From the NCBI GenBank assembly GCA_027943335.1, contig BSBK01006395.1:1-64000 (forward strand): a DNA stretch of 64,000 nt. Reading direction: 5' to 3'. The notes beneath the pieces are model-generated. The model worked only from the letters and a program-made list of their open reading frames with translations. It ran no database searches and was not told the DNA's origin. Within the stretch, counting starts at the first letter, position 1; every line of letters begins with the position of its first letter. The translations under genes and the position numbers were made by a program. The stretch comes from Chamaecyparis obtusa. Its lineage: Eukaryota > Streptophyta > Pinopsida > Cupressales > Cupressaceae. Shown here piece after piece: positions 11,266 through 22,229 of this stretch.

Positions 11266-14200
11266 TTCATCACTAACATCAAAAGTCTAATGTCTCCTTG
11301 ATCTATCAGCTTTGTCTTTGTATTTTTGATTACTCTCTTCGAGCTTGATTTTCACATCTTCATGCAATGTCTTCATGTACTCAGAAAACTTCACTCCTTT
11401 AGCACTTCTCTTACTTTCATCAGCAACATCCCTTAAATCAGATATACCTCTTAGTTGTATGCCATTCACAATCTCAAAGGGTGTTTTTCTCATACTCCTA
11501 TTCACTAAATTATTGTATGAAAACTCTTCTTGTGCCAACATAGAATCCCAATTACTAGGTGTGTCTCCAACTAAACATCTCAAAAGATTTCCCAAACTTT
11601 TGTTTACAACTTCTATCTCTCCATCAATTTGTGGGTGAAATGTAGAACTATAATTCAACTCAGTGCCAAACTTTCTCCAAAGGGTCTTCCAAAAGTATCC
11701 AACAGATTTACTATCTTGGTTAGAGATGATACTCCTCGGTAATCCATGCATTCTGACAATTTCCTTAAAGAAAAGATATGCTACATGTACTACATCTGAT
11801 GTCTTTCTACAAGGTATAAAATGTGTCATCTTTGAAAATCTATCTACCACAACAAATATATAATCATTACCTCTTACTATCTTCAGTAAGCCAAGAACAA
11901 AATCAATACTGATGTCAGACCAAGGTTCCTTAGGTACAACAATCGGTGTATACAATCCAGTATTCTAACTTACTCCTTTTGCAACTTGACAAATTCCACA
12001 ACTTGTCACAAATTTCTGAACATCTTTATACAACTGTGGCCAAAATTATTTCTCCTTAAGAAAATTCAATGTCTTATCAATACCAAAATGTCCAGCCAAA
12101 CCACTACTATGTTTCTCCTTTATCAAATTAGTTCTCATTTGTCCTCTCGGTATACACAACTGAATACCTTTAAACAACATACCTTCTCGGATGAAATATT
12201 CTTCCCATTTTGTACTCGATTGATCTTGAATAGGTACTTTGCACTTTCTCCATGGCTTAGAAAAATCAGGATCAGTTTCATACAAATCCCTCATCTCATC
12301 AAAACCAAGAAATTCAATTCTCATCTCAGGCATCAAAGATCTTCTACTCAATGCATCAGCAACTCGGTTAGTGACTCCACTTTTATGTTTGATCACAAAT
12401 GTATAACTCTGCAAATACTCAACCCATTTCATATGTCTCTGATTCAACTTATTCTAACTACCCAAGTATTGTAAAGCCTTATGATCAGTATACAACACAA
12501 ATTCACTTGGTATCAAATAATGTCTTCATTTCTTCAGTGCTTGAACAATAGCATAGAATTCTTGATCATACATAGAATATTTCATTCTAGCATCATTTAA
12601 CTTTTCACTAAAGAAAGCAACAGGTTTACCTTCTTGACTCAACACAACTCCAATTGCACTTCCACTTGCATCACATTCCACTTGAAATACCTTATTAAAA
12701 TTAGGCAATGCTAAAATAGGAAATTCAGTAACCTTCTACTTCAGGGTCTCAAAACTCTTATCAGCTCCATGTGTCCACTTGAATTCTCTTTTATCTCCTC
12801 TCATAGTCTCAGTCATAGCATTACAAATTGAACTAAAATTCCTTATGAACTTTCGGTAAAAATTTGTCAAACCATGAAATGATCTTACCTCACTAGCATT
12901 CACAGGTGTAGCCCAATTCAGAATAGCTTCAACCTTTTCAGGATCCATCTTCAAACCATCAGCTGAAGTTACAAATCCCAAATACACAATCTCTTTTTTC
13001 ATGAATGAACACTTTTTAGATTTATCAGCAATTTTTCTTCTTTCAATCTCTGCAAAACTTATCTAACATGAAAAAAATGTTCTTCTCTAGTCTTACTGAA
13101 TATCAGAATATCATCAACATATACAATCACAAACTTACCCAAGAATTTCTTCAAAACTTCATTCATCAACCGCATAAAAGTACTCGGTGCATTAGTTAAA
13201 CCAAAAGGCATAACCAACCACTCATACAAACCTTATTTTGTCTTGAAAGTAGTCTTCCATTCATCACCTTCTCTGATTCTGATCTAATGATACCCACTTT
13301 ACAAATCAATCTTGGTAAAATACTTTTCTCCAGTCAAACTATCCATTATATCATCCATTCTCGGTATAGGAAACATATACTTCACTGTTATCTTATTGAT
13401 TGCTCTAGAATCAATACACATTCACCATTCTCCATTCTTCTTCGGTGCCAATACCGCAAGTATTGTAAAAGGACTCAAACTTTCTCTAATCAAACCTTTC
13501 TCCATCAACTCTTGAATTTGTCAGTTCAATTCTTGATTCTTGGTAGGTGTCAACCGATGAGGTACCTTATTTGGTAAACTAGCTCTAGGGATTAGATCCA
13601 TGCAATGATCAATACTTCTCTTCGATGGCAAACCATCAGGTACATTATCAGAAATGATATCATTGTACTCAGTGAGTAACTTATCAGTCTCCTCAAGAAT
13701 ACTATCCTCTTCTTTCTTACTAGATTCGTTAGGAATCACAGCAAAACATACATCATTCTTCTTCAAATCCTTAACAAATTTTCTTCCTTCCATCAAAAAA
13801 AACTTTCACAGATGTGCAAACATTACTAACAGGTTCTTCCATTAAAGGTAACAAGATTTTTTTTCTTCCATCAGCCATAATAGTATACTTATGCAATCTC
13901 CCATCATATATAGCATGTCTATCATATTGCCAAGGTCTACCCAACAAAATATGACAAAAATCCATAGGCATGATATCACACAACACCTTATCTCAGTAGT
14001 TTCCAATTTTCAAATTCACATAACATTGTTCACTTACCAAGAGTGTATGCTCATCTTTGATCCATGAAATCTAATAGGGCTTTGGATGTTCCAACCTTTT
14101 CAACTACAACTTTGTGACCATTTCCTCAAATGCTAGATTCTCTAAGCTACCACTGTCAATGATTACCTTCCAAACTTTGTCAGAAACTCTACATTTGGTC

Positions 14201-14313
14201 TTGAACAAACTTTTCCTTACTAGATCTTCCTTTTTACTTTCATTCCATAGTGCTCTCCTCACCATCAAGTTATTTTCCTTCTTAGGTTCATGCAGTGACT
14301 CTTCTTGCACCAA
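11266..14313 (-). pseudogene. Chromovirus pol: protease, RT, RNase H, integrase (degenerate)
   Basis: Order on the minus strand. Protease at 14104-14313 (VWKVIIDSGSLENLAFE; D-S-G active site). Spacer and RT start at 13521-13986 (LLGRPWQYDRHAIYDGR, then PHRLTPTKNQEL). RT palm near 13000-13500 with the IVYVDDI-type region intact in translation near 13110 but in a broken frame. RT/RNase H connection at 12736-13002 (YLGFVTSADGLKMDPEKVEAI) and RNase H at 12526-12708 ([18 protein letters not shown]). Integrase zinc domain at 12046-12447 (ends GLAGHFGIDKTLNFL) and core at 11287-11955 (PWSDISIDFVLGL, IISNQDSKS, HPQIDGEIEVVNKSLGN). At least eight breaks make it inactive. Confidence 0.9.
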
Positions 14314-15321
14314 AGCATTTCTACTGCTACTAGCCTTCTTACTAGCATGTGTATATTCAAAAGATCTATGTCCTTCCTCTCCATAATTGTAACAAGTTCC
14401 TTGGAAATTACCTTTTCTATAACCACCTTAGTAGTTACTACCTCTGCCTCTAGATGAACCTTCACCCTTCCACTCGATCTTGCCTTTATCCAGATTTGTC
14501 TTTTCTGGTTCAGATCTACCACTTTCACCATTAGATCTACCTCTTCCTCTAGGGAATCTACCACCTCAACCTCTTTGTCTCTTCTCATGTCTCTTGTTCA
14601 ATTTCTCCTCAACTTTCAATGCAAATTGATAAGCCTTTTCAATCTTCTCCAATTTGACTAAACTGATTTCCTCTTGGATGGAAACTCTCAAACCATTCAA
14701 GTATCTAGAAATTATTTCCACATCATCCTCATCATGTCTAGATCCGATATTTAATCTATAGAATTCCTCTGTATGCTCTTTTACCTAGCTATCTTTCTAC
14801 CTTAGACTTTGCATTCACCTAACTAGGTTAATCTGATAATCACAAGGTAAGAACTTTCCTTTCAATTTATTCACCATTTTATTCCATACCTTGATTTTGT
14901 CTTTGCCTTTCTTTTTTTGATCCAACTGCAAATGTTCCCACCACAAGGATGCATGACCTTTCAACTTTGTGCCTACAATTTTCACCTTCTTTTCCTTGGA
15001 TACATTTTCATACTCAAAATACTTTTCCATCTCAATGATCCAGTCTATCAATTCATCAAAATCCAATTTCCCACTATACTCGGGAGGATTGAAATGTGGT
15101 GTTGACTTCAAACTTGTCAAAGCCTTCAAGAATCTTTCCTCACCCTGATCCATCACAGGTGCAGGTTCTACTTCACCTTGTTCCACTTCAATTTCATCAT
15201 CACTAACATCTTCAAGATGTCTACCTCTTCTCTGGGCTATTTCAACATCTTCTAATCTAGCAGCAAGTTATTTCAACATTCTTGCTAATCCTGGATCCGC
15301 TTCTCGCCTCCCATGAACCAT
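14314..15321 (-). pseudogene. Chromovirus gag
   Basis: It starts at an ATG at 15321 (MVHGRREADPGLARML) and is interrupted soon after by a TAA. The conserved capsid block follows (PHFNPPEYSGKLDFDELIDW, ASLWWEHLQL, WNKMVNKLKGKFLP). After an Arg/Gly/Ser-rich stretch, a degenerate zinc knuckle with Tyr in place of Cys lies near 14390. It binds element RNA and forms particles when functional; this copy cannot be translated through. Confidence 0.85.
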
Positions 15322-15446
15322 CTTGAAAACCCTCTACAATTGCAGGTTAGATCGCAATCTTCGACCCCACAATAATTCAACTAGGGCTTTGCAAGAAGGA
15401 ACCTACAAACTTAGATCCACAGACCTAGATCCAGATCTCACCTCAC

Positions 15447-15456
15447 TGTGATACCA
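15447..15456 (-). promoter_or_regulatory. Chromovirus primer binding site (tRNA-iMet type)
   Basis: Minus strand TGGTATCACA just inside the 5' LTR, close to the plant tRNA-iMet complement TGGTATCAGAGC. Confidence 0.7.
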
Positions 15457-15458
15457 CC

Positions 15459-16134
15459 TAATGCAAAGGAAAAGAGGAGGGGCCAAAATAATGGCACACC
15501 CTACCTGATCCACCTTTCTCAACAACACGCGGAAGCAACAACAACATAGTGAGAGAGGGAAAGAAGGATCATTCATATATTATCATTCAAAATGACTCAT
15601 ACATGTCAGGCTGTAAGGCCTTCCCATTTTTGGCTAGATGTTACAATGAATTACAGAAGTCCTCAAACATGTGAGGATCTGCGAACAATCTGGATTCTAC
15701 TACCTTCTAACTTCTATCAAAACTGACTCCCTAAACTCTAACCAAACAACTATACTTATACAAGAGGCTATCAAACTAAGTCGACCTTCAAATCCACAAT
15801 CAATAGAAGGAACGGTCATATCTAGGACCACATGCTTCCTAATGATAGATACCAGCATAAATTCTGTGACCCATAATCAATGCACAAGTCGGCCTCAACA
15901 AAAACTCAAAATAAGCTACTCGGTAAGCAAGGATGACCGAGTGGTGGACAAGCATCGTCGATCGCCAGTGAAACAACCGACCACCCAGGAGATAACTGAC
16001 CAAACTTGGTAACCAAAGGAAACCAACCAACTATCAAGCCAACTCAGTCAAAGAAGGAACCAGGAAACACAGACAAACTTCAAAATCTTTTTGGTGAAGC
16101 AGGATTGCCAAGGACCCGAGATGCTCCTGCATCA
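15459..16134 (-). repeat. Chromovirus 5' LTR
   Basis: Copy of 10183-10842; its first bases TAATGCA show one change from the TGATGCA terminus. Ends TGCATCA, then TTTAG flank. Confidence 0.93.
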
Positions 16135-16195
16135 TTTAGGTAGAGTTTTCAAGTTCCTCAATAGAAACAAATCTACCATAGTCTTCTGATTCTTT
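16135..16195 (-). pseudogene. Copia pol linker fragment between two insertions
   Basis: About 60 bp of copia coding sequence (minus strand, ESEDYGRFVSIEELENS) trapped between the chromovirus and the CACTA element. Its frame joins directly to the integrase side at 33439 when one TTT duplication is removed, which fixes both insertion points. Confidence 0.85.
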
Positions 16196-16228
16196 CACTA
16201 GTACAACTGGCACTTGTTTTCAATGATC

Positions 16229-16705
16229 CATTGGTCAAATTTTTTACCAAGATTGGTCGAATGATCAACAAATGGTCTTGTCGCTATTTTCCTAGTCAAA
16301 TTTTTGACATATTGGTGTTACCGTAGAATGTTCTACGCCAATCTTGGTCGAAACCAACATTAGCAATTAGCAGATATATTCATCGAACATTCGACCACCA
16401 TCGGTTGAAATGTTTGGCCTAATCGATGAGGATGCTAAAGCCACAGCGCTAAATTTTGACCAAAATGCATTGTAATTTAGACCAATGTTGGTCAAAATAT
16501 TTGGCCCGTCTGACCAGGATGCCAAAACCACAACGGTAGATTTTGATGAAAATTAGTATAAATTTTGACAAATGTTGGTCTAAATATTTGGCCCATTTGA
16601 CCAGGATGCCAAACCTACGATGCCACATTTTTACACAGAATGGTCAATATTTAGACCGGCTTGGTTAGATTTTTGACTACGGTTAGTCAAAAAATTGACC
16701 AAATA
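16229..16705. repeat. Left subterminal repeats of the CACTA element
   Basis: More than a dozen copies of TTGGTCAAA/TTGGTCGAA and the inverse form TTTGACCAA, some paired as GACCAATGTTGGTC. They lie within 500 bp of the terminus. In En/Spm such subterminal motifs bind the TNPA protein; here that role is inferred from position and density. Confidence 0.75.
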
Positions 16706-17764
16706 TGGAATGTTAAAAAAAACAAATGAAGATAAATATCTAGAGTAATCACCAACGACATCCTGGTTGGTGATTAGTCTATATATTTATCTTCAAGTGT
16801 TACTTTGCATTAATATATATCATAGTGTATTTTGTGTGATGTCATGTTCTTGAAATAAAAATTTAATAATAAATAATACTAAAATATAAATAACTAAATA
16901 AATTAAGGTGTCTAGCAGTTAAATTTGGTATGATTATTGTAAAACATACAGATGGTTTCAACAGTTGAATTTGGTATGATTATTGTGAAATTGACACATG
17001 GTTATTGTGAAATAGGTAGATATTCAAAACTTTATTTGACTTAAAGAATTTATTGTCATTTGGATGCCTTTATTTGACTTTAAAAATTAATTATTTGATT
17101 GGTAAAATTAATATAGGAGTTCAAAGTTTGGACTGAATGGGAAAAATATGGTTGGTTCTAAAAATCTGGATACACCTATTTTCCATAATACTCTATTTGT
17201 TTCTTTCATTGTCAACACCCAATAGCTCCATGATTACATTCTACTTAATACTATCACGACATACCTTCTTTTGTCATCTTTTGGTTGAATTCCACTACCC
17301 TTTAGCCTTTTCTCTTTTGAATCTTCCATTATTTCATTTCACTCCGTGATGGAATCATAGGAGGACGCTCGTACTTTGGGTTATCCTTTAGAGCCCTTCT
17401 ATATTGGTCCCTCATAGTCTTTATATGTTTGGATGCTTTTTTAAGAATCATGACACTGTCAAAAGTTTTATTTCTAAAGAGGACCTCTAAAGATTTAATG
17501 AGCTAATTTTTTAAGTCAGCATCCTATTCATTCCACCTTTTTTGAAACAACAAAATTGTTAGATATCATAACTTTAATATAGTACAATAAATGGAAGATA
17601 AGAAAAATATTGTACCAATATTATGAAGCTACGTACCTTTTATGTATGGTGGGTCCAAATAGCTTCAATTTCATTTCAAAGAGATGATCATAAAAAACAT
17701 CATTTCCTACAAAAACATCATGGGATTATCAATCCAAAATGAGTTATGTATAAGTAAACTACAA
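16706..17764. other. CACTA 3' noncoding region
   Basis: AT-rich sequence without a recognisable exon between the subterminal repeats and the last exon of the SET gene. It may hold the 3' UTR and a polyadenylation site; nothing more can be supported. Confidence 0.5.
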
Positions 17765-19884
17765 TTACACTATAAATAATAACAATTTTAAAGTACTTGG
17801 AAGCTTTGGTACTTTTAACGAAAACATGTTTTTCTTGTTCAACAACAATGTCCCCACAAATGAACCAGTACTAGTAACACGGGCTGATCTAGGAAATGGT
17901 TGATCTTCACTAATACTGGTCTGATATGTTCTTGTACCAGGTGTAGGTGTATCTATTAGTGCACAAAATAGGTCCATGCAGTGTATAAAATTCACACAAT
18001 AAAAATAATCAATGCATGATTAGCACATAACAAAATATAGAAAAACAAGGTTTTACCAGTTGTAGCTAGTACAGAGGAAGATGTTTGCAAGCTCCTTGTT
18101 GCAGACAATGCAGCAGCCGATAGAGGAATGTTGATCGAAGGAGGCATCTACACTTCATCATGAGCTGAAGAATACATTGTTAGCAAAGACATTTGTAATT
18201 GATAAAGATTAAATGGGGTACTAGAAGCATCCCAAACATAATTTGAGTCAATAATGCATACAAAGGTTAAATTAATGGTTAAACGTTTAAGGATTATTTA
18301 CATGAAGGTTGTGCGGTGCTACAACCCTCACCATATTGACCATGTTTCATAGGTGTCAAAAAATCCTATAAGAAGAACACATCATATTTTAGATCATGAT
18401 CCATAAGATAGTATAAAATATAAACATCTATTGAAATTTAATTATTGATTAAGATTAATTACTGCTTACATTCATACAATTGACTCTACATATCAATTCA
18501 TCTTTGAGTACCTTTGTCTCCTCAGTTTTGTTTAGTTTCATGAAAAGGTTAAGAATTTCTTTACTATATTTATTTATAATTTGAGTAGCCATGAATACAG
18601 GGTTAGCACTACATGTGATGTCATCTATAATTGCCACCTCAATTTCCAAATCGTAATTGATCTGCTATCATTTTTGCTTTTACATATCAATAAGTATCAA
18701 GTTGTGACATCAATATCAGTAAAATTCTATCAAAATAACTCTAAAGCCATAAAGAAAAGAACATAATAATATGACATTTGTTTCTATATAATTTGTAGAA
18801 TTACACTAATTAAGGTTTACCTTTGATGAAGAAGTTGTACTATGAGGAACATCCCCTTCTGTATCTTGAGGTGGATCCATGTCGCCCTGTGACAAAGATT
18901 AGTAATTCTTAGCAATCAGTAGCAAAATGAAAGTAATAAACTTACCAAAAAAAATTATTAATAAAATAGTAGATTGTACATTGGAGTCAATATTAATTAG
19001 AGGCAATTGGTTTAAATGTTATACTTACCAGTCCCATGATAGGGAATTTTTTTGTATCTACATGATTCAAATTGTAATCTATCAGAAGCTCTTCCCTTAC
19101 ACTTATTGATTTTATCGCACATACAAATACACAATTTCCCTCGTGTGCCTCAAATATACAATTTGGCCGCTTATTAGTTGACAAAGGTTGAGAAATGTTT
19201 ATAAAACCTACAATATTCCCTGTTTCTTTTTGCCTTCCATTAATATACATAGCGAAACTTTTAGTTTGATCTTTTACTTTGCATTGTATATAATTTTCTG
19301 ACAATGCATACCTACGCATACTTTTTTTATATTGCACAATCTGCATTAATTATTGTAATTGTAACAATGTCCTACATACTCCATCAATTCAAAAACTTGA
19401 TTATAACTGACCTTTATGCCATCCATGAAAAATAAGTCCAAACCATGTAATGAAGATGGAGCTATGCAATATATCCTTTCATTTACAGAAAAATCAGTGT
19501 TAACTAGAGGTAGTTCCTTGGGTACCCATTCTTTCTCAAGATGTGTGTACCTTAAGGGAACCTTCCTATCACCTTTGGTCTCATTATCATAAGAACATGA
19601 GCCCCCCTCAGCAAGGAAAAATTGCATTCATTTATTGAATTTTCTTCTAATCTTTTGACTTCTAGTTGATCTCCCTATTTTAGACCTACTAGATGTCTCA
19701 CTTTTGTCTTATATTCCCACATTTTCCTCACTTGAGGAAGATAGATCAGACAAATACCTATTTGGTGATACCTGCAAGCCATCAAATGAGAGACATAGAA
19801 GGATATATATATTATTCTGACTAAAGAGAAGGAAACCAAATAATAAATTATACATGTCGATCCATGTCAAAGGCGTTAAATTTC
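17765..19884 (-). pseudogene. Multi-exon SET-domain (lysine methyltransferase-like) gene carried by the CACTA element
   Basis: Minus-strand exons inferred from GT-AG borders: 19854-19884, 19412-19771 continuing to 19029, 18821-18886, 18470-18661, 18302-18365, 18057-18164 and 17765-17952. From the third of these on, every exon junction keeps phase. The large exon encodes a basic Ser/Arg stretch and then SET-like segments: HGLDLFFMDGIK with ELMEYVG (N-terminal half), GNIVGFIN...RPNC and EELLIDYNL (C-terminal half with the pseudoknot region). The usual NHSC is replaced by NISQ plus a short insert, so SAM or lysine binding may be altered. The small 3' exons include a helical segment (YSKEILNLFMKLNKTEETK) and a Ser/Thr-rich tail. 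Breaks: TAA and TGA in the first half, a likely one-base frameshift near 19346 (a 71-nt intron 19341-19411 is the alternative) and a TAG at about 18152. It lies 231 bp downstream of the DUF4216 exon and could be a separate gene or the C-terminus of the transposase transcript. Confidence 0.65.
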
Positions 19885-20114
19885 CTGCATATGTAAATCA
19901 TTTATCTTAAGTTAGCCAAAAAATTACATGATATGTAAGCTACAAATTACATAGAAGACAAAATTTACATGATGCAAAATATACTCCATGACATTAGATT
20001 TCAACACATAATAACTTAATTATACAAACATACAAGTCAAACAAATTTCTATGACTAAATTAATACCTCATATGTGACATTGATCATACCTTGACATACA
20101 TTTAATTGACCATG

Positions 20115-20410
20115 TTATTGATCATCCTCCTCATCCATGTCATCATCATGACTATCATCATCATCGTCATCATCATCACCATAATCATACTTGTCACTTG
20201 GATAATCATCATCATTGTCATCATCATCATGACCAACACCACCACCATCTTCATTAGCATCATCATCATCTTCATCAACATTATCATGACCATCATTGCC
20301 TTGATCAACACCATCTTCATCACCATGATCATGATCATCACCATCATCACCATCATCATCAACATCACTGAAATCATCATCATTTTCTTCTTCTTCTTCT
20401 TCATTGTGTA
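20115..20410. repeat. Trinucleotide-like repeat coding poly-Asp/Glu
   Basis: An imperfect CATCAT/CATCAC array about 295 bp long. On the minus strand it encodes a very acidic tail; the Met/Ile-rich ORFs in other frames are artefacts of the repeat. Confidence 0.85.
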
Positions 20411-20927
20411 ATAGTCGTCCATGATCATCATTTACTTCATCTTCTGATTCTTCAATATCTTCATCTTCCATCACATTATACTTAACCGGCCTTCCTCTTG
20501 GATCATGTCTAACAACAAATGACCAACCTGGTTTATGTGGAACAACAAAGTAAAATACTGGCTCACATTGTCTTGGAAGAACATAGGGCTCATCTCCAAC
20601 TGGCTCAAATGACCTTGTATTAATCATTGTAAATCCACTATCATGTTCAATAACAGACCTATCAGGATCATTTTGATTCAGTCGTAGCCTGTACCATTTG
20701 ACAACTAATAGAACTAATTTAAATGAATTAAAGTTGCACTCATGTATATCATCCAAAATTCCATAGTATTGATTTTTAGATTGTTGAGGATGTATGTCAT
20801 TTCTAGATGAAATATTAGTGACCTCGAAGACTGCACTTATCCCAAAATCACAAGTTTTCTTTGTGTCGTCTAACTTTTTTATGCAAAATTTATGGCCATG
20901 GTAGTACATAGATTTGTGGTGTTTGAT
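20115..20927 (-). pseudogene. CACTA transposase C-terminal exon: DUF4216 plus acidic tail
   Basis: The exon begins after an acceptor (TTGTAG, 20928-20933) and is open to 20115. DUF4216 hallmarks are visible: NQYYGILDDIHECNF, LLVVKWYRL, EHDSGFTMINTRSF, EPYVLPRQCEPVFYF, PGWSFVVRHDPRGRP. It is followed by about 90 residues almost entirely Asp, Glu, Gly and His, coded by an ATC/TCA trinucleotide-like array. The phase matches the upstream exon that ends at 26157, so the two were joined by splicing over an intron now expanded by a retroelement. It ends with TAA at 20115, but a good donor (GTATGT) lies 12 nt further on, so the original protein may have continued into the SET exons. Confidence 0.85.
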
Positions 20928-20940
20928 CTACAATTATTCA

Positions 20941-22163
20941 TGTTATCTCTATTGAGCATTAAAAGTTGTCATTAGTATCAAAGGTTATATACAATATCAG
21001 TCGATTACTTAAATTGAGCTAGTCGGTTACTAGAAGCAAAACAAACCAATTAGTTAAAGCATATACACGAAGCATCAGATAGTTTACCGAGCACCAACAG
21101 ACATTGACACCGAGTGATAGTAAACACCGAGCACTAGTATACACCAAGTAGTTTATACAATGTTTACCAATGATCATAGGAAATGGCATAGTAATCAGGA
21201 ATGGCACATTCTTCTATGCAAATGGTTACTACAAATCAGAAAATGTTTTACCAAGAAGAAGTAATATTTATTGTCAAGATATTCATTAAATGCAATATAT
21301 ATCTTATGTAATAGTTCGATCTAGGTCATTTTTCTACACCTTAGATCTTAGGGTTTTGTCTAAGACGTGTAACCTAATTTTGTTAAAGCGGCATAAAGTA
21401 GTATGCTATATAAATGTATGTTTTCATCATTTGTGATGTGAACTGATGTATGAATTATGGAGCACTTGAAGCACTTGCCTACCTTTAAGTCTATCAGTTG
21501 ACAAAGTAGATCAGTATTCAAAATTTTATCAGATTAAGCAGAATCAGAGTAGGCTACCCAAGCTGTTCATAGCAGAGATTCATCACAGTAAGGGTGATAT
21601 TTTGTTAGTACTTTATAGATCTATATCAGACAATCAAGTTTTCATTAGCAGATAATTGCCTATTTCTTTCTAATAATTGTAATAGATTTTTTGGCTAAAT
21701 CTCTTAACAAAGTAGACTTAACAGTCTTATGTAAATCTCTTAACCAAGTGCACACTTCATTAGTGTTTTTAAAATCCTATAACTAGGTAGATCTAGCTGA
21801 TCTAATATGTTACTCCTAATAGGGTAAGATCACCAGAAGTTATCAAAACTTGTAGCCCTAACAAGCAAACCTTTTCTATCTCCAATAGTGAATAATTTGT
21901 GGGTACCATCCCCACCACAGTTTTTACCTTCTAACAAGGGTTTCTGTGTTACCAAAATACTTTTGTTATGTGACTGTTATATTGTTGATTTCATGTTATT
22001 TACTTTCATAAGTTGAATGGATGAATGATACATGTATTAGATGCAAGGTATTTTGGAAGATTATCACTATTTGTTGTTGTAGATCTAAAAGGTTAATGAG
22101 TTAAAGTTTGTGGGCACTGATTCACCCCTCCCCTCTCAGTACCTATCTCTCCTAATTCCAACA
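20941..22163 (+). repeat. 5' LTR of the non-autonomous element
   Basis: From 21285 on it aligns closely with 25196-26074. The first 344 bp are rich in ACCGAGCA-type motifs, which also occur within the element at 23760-23890. Confidence 0.85.
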
Positions 22164-22165
22164 AT

Positions 22166-22177
22166 TGGTATTAGAGC
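22166..22177 (+). promoter_or_regulatory. Primer binding site (tRNA-iMet type)
   Basis: TGGTATTAGAGC, one change from the canonical plant iMet site, two bases after the LTR. Confidence 0.8.
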
Positions 22178-22229
22178 ATAGTTCTCTTATTTGATAGTTT
22201 AACTACTGAAGGGTAAAGATCTAAGTAAT

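Larger units (their letters stand above)
10183..16134 (-). mobile_element. Ty3/gypsy chromovirus, minus strand, inserted in copia pol
   Basis: Two LTRs (10183-10842, 660 bp; 15459-16134, 676 bp) with inverted ends TGATGCA...TGCATCA. The flanks are TTCAG on the left and TTTAG on the right, a 5-bp target duplication with one change. The 4.6-kb interior encodes gag, protease, RT, RNase H, integrase and a chromodomain on the minus strand, all with stops or frame breaks. The surrounding copia reading frame resumes at 16135. Confidence 0.93.

Noticed and set aside
20106..20411. Met/Ile-rich ORFs overlapping the DUF4216 exon
   Set aside because: Other-frame reading of the trinucleotide-like repeat; the real frame is the acidic tail.
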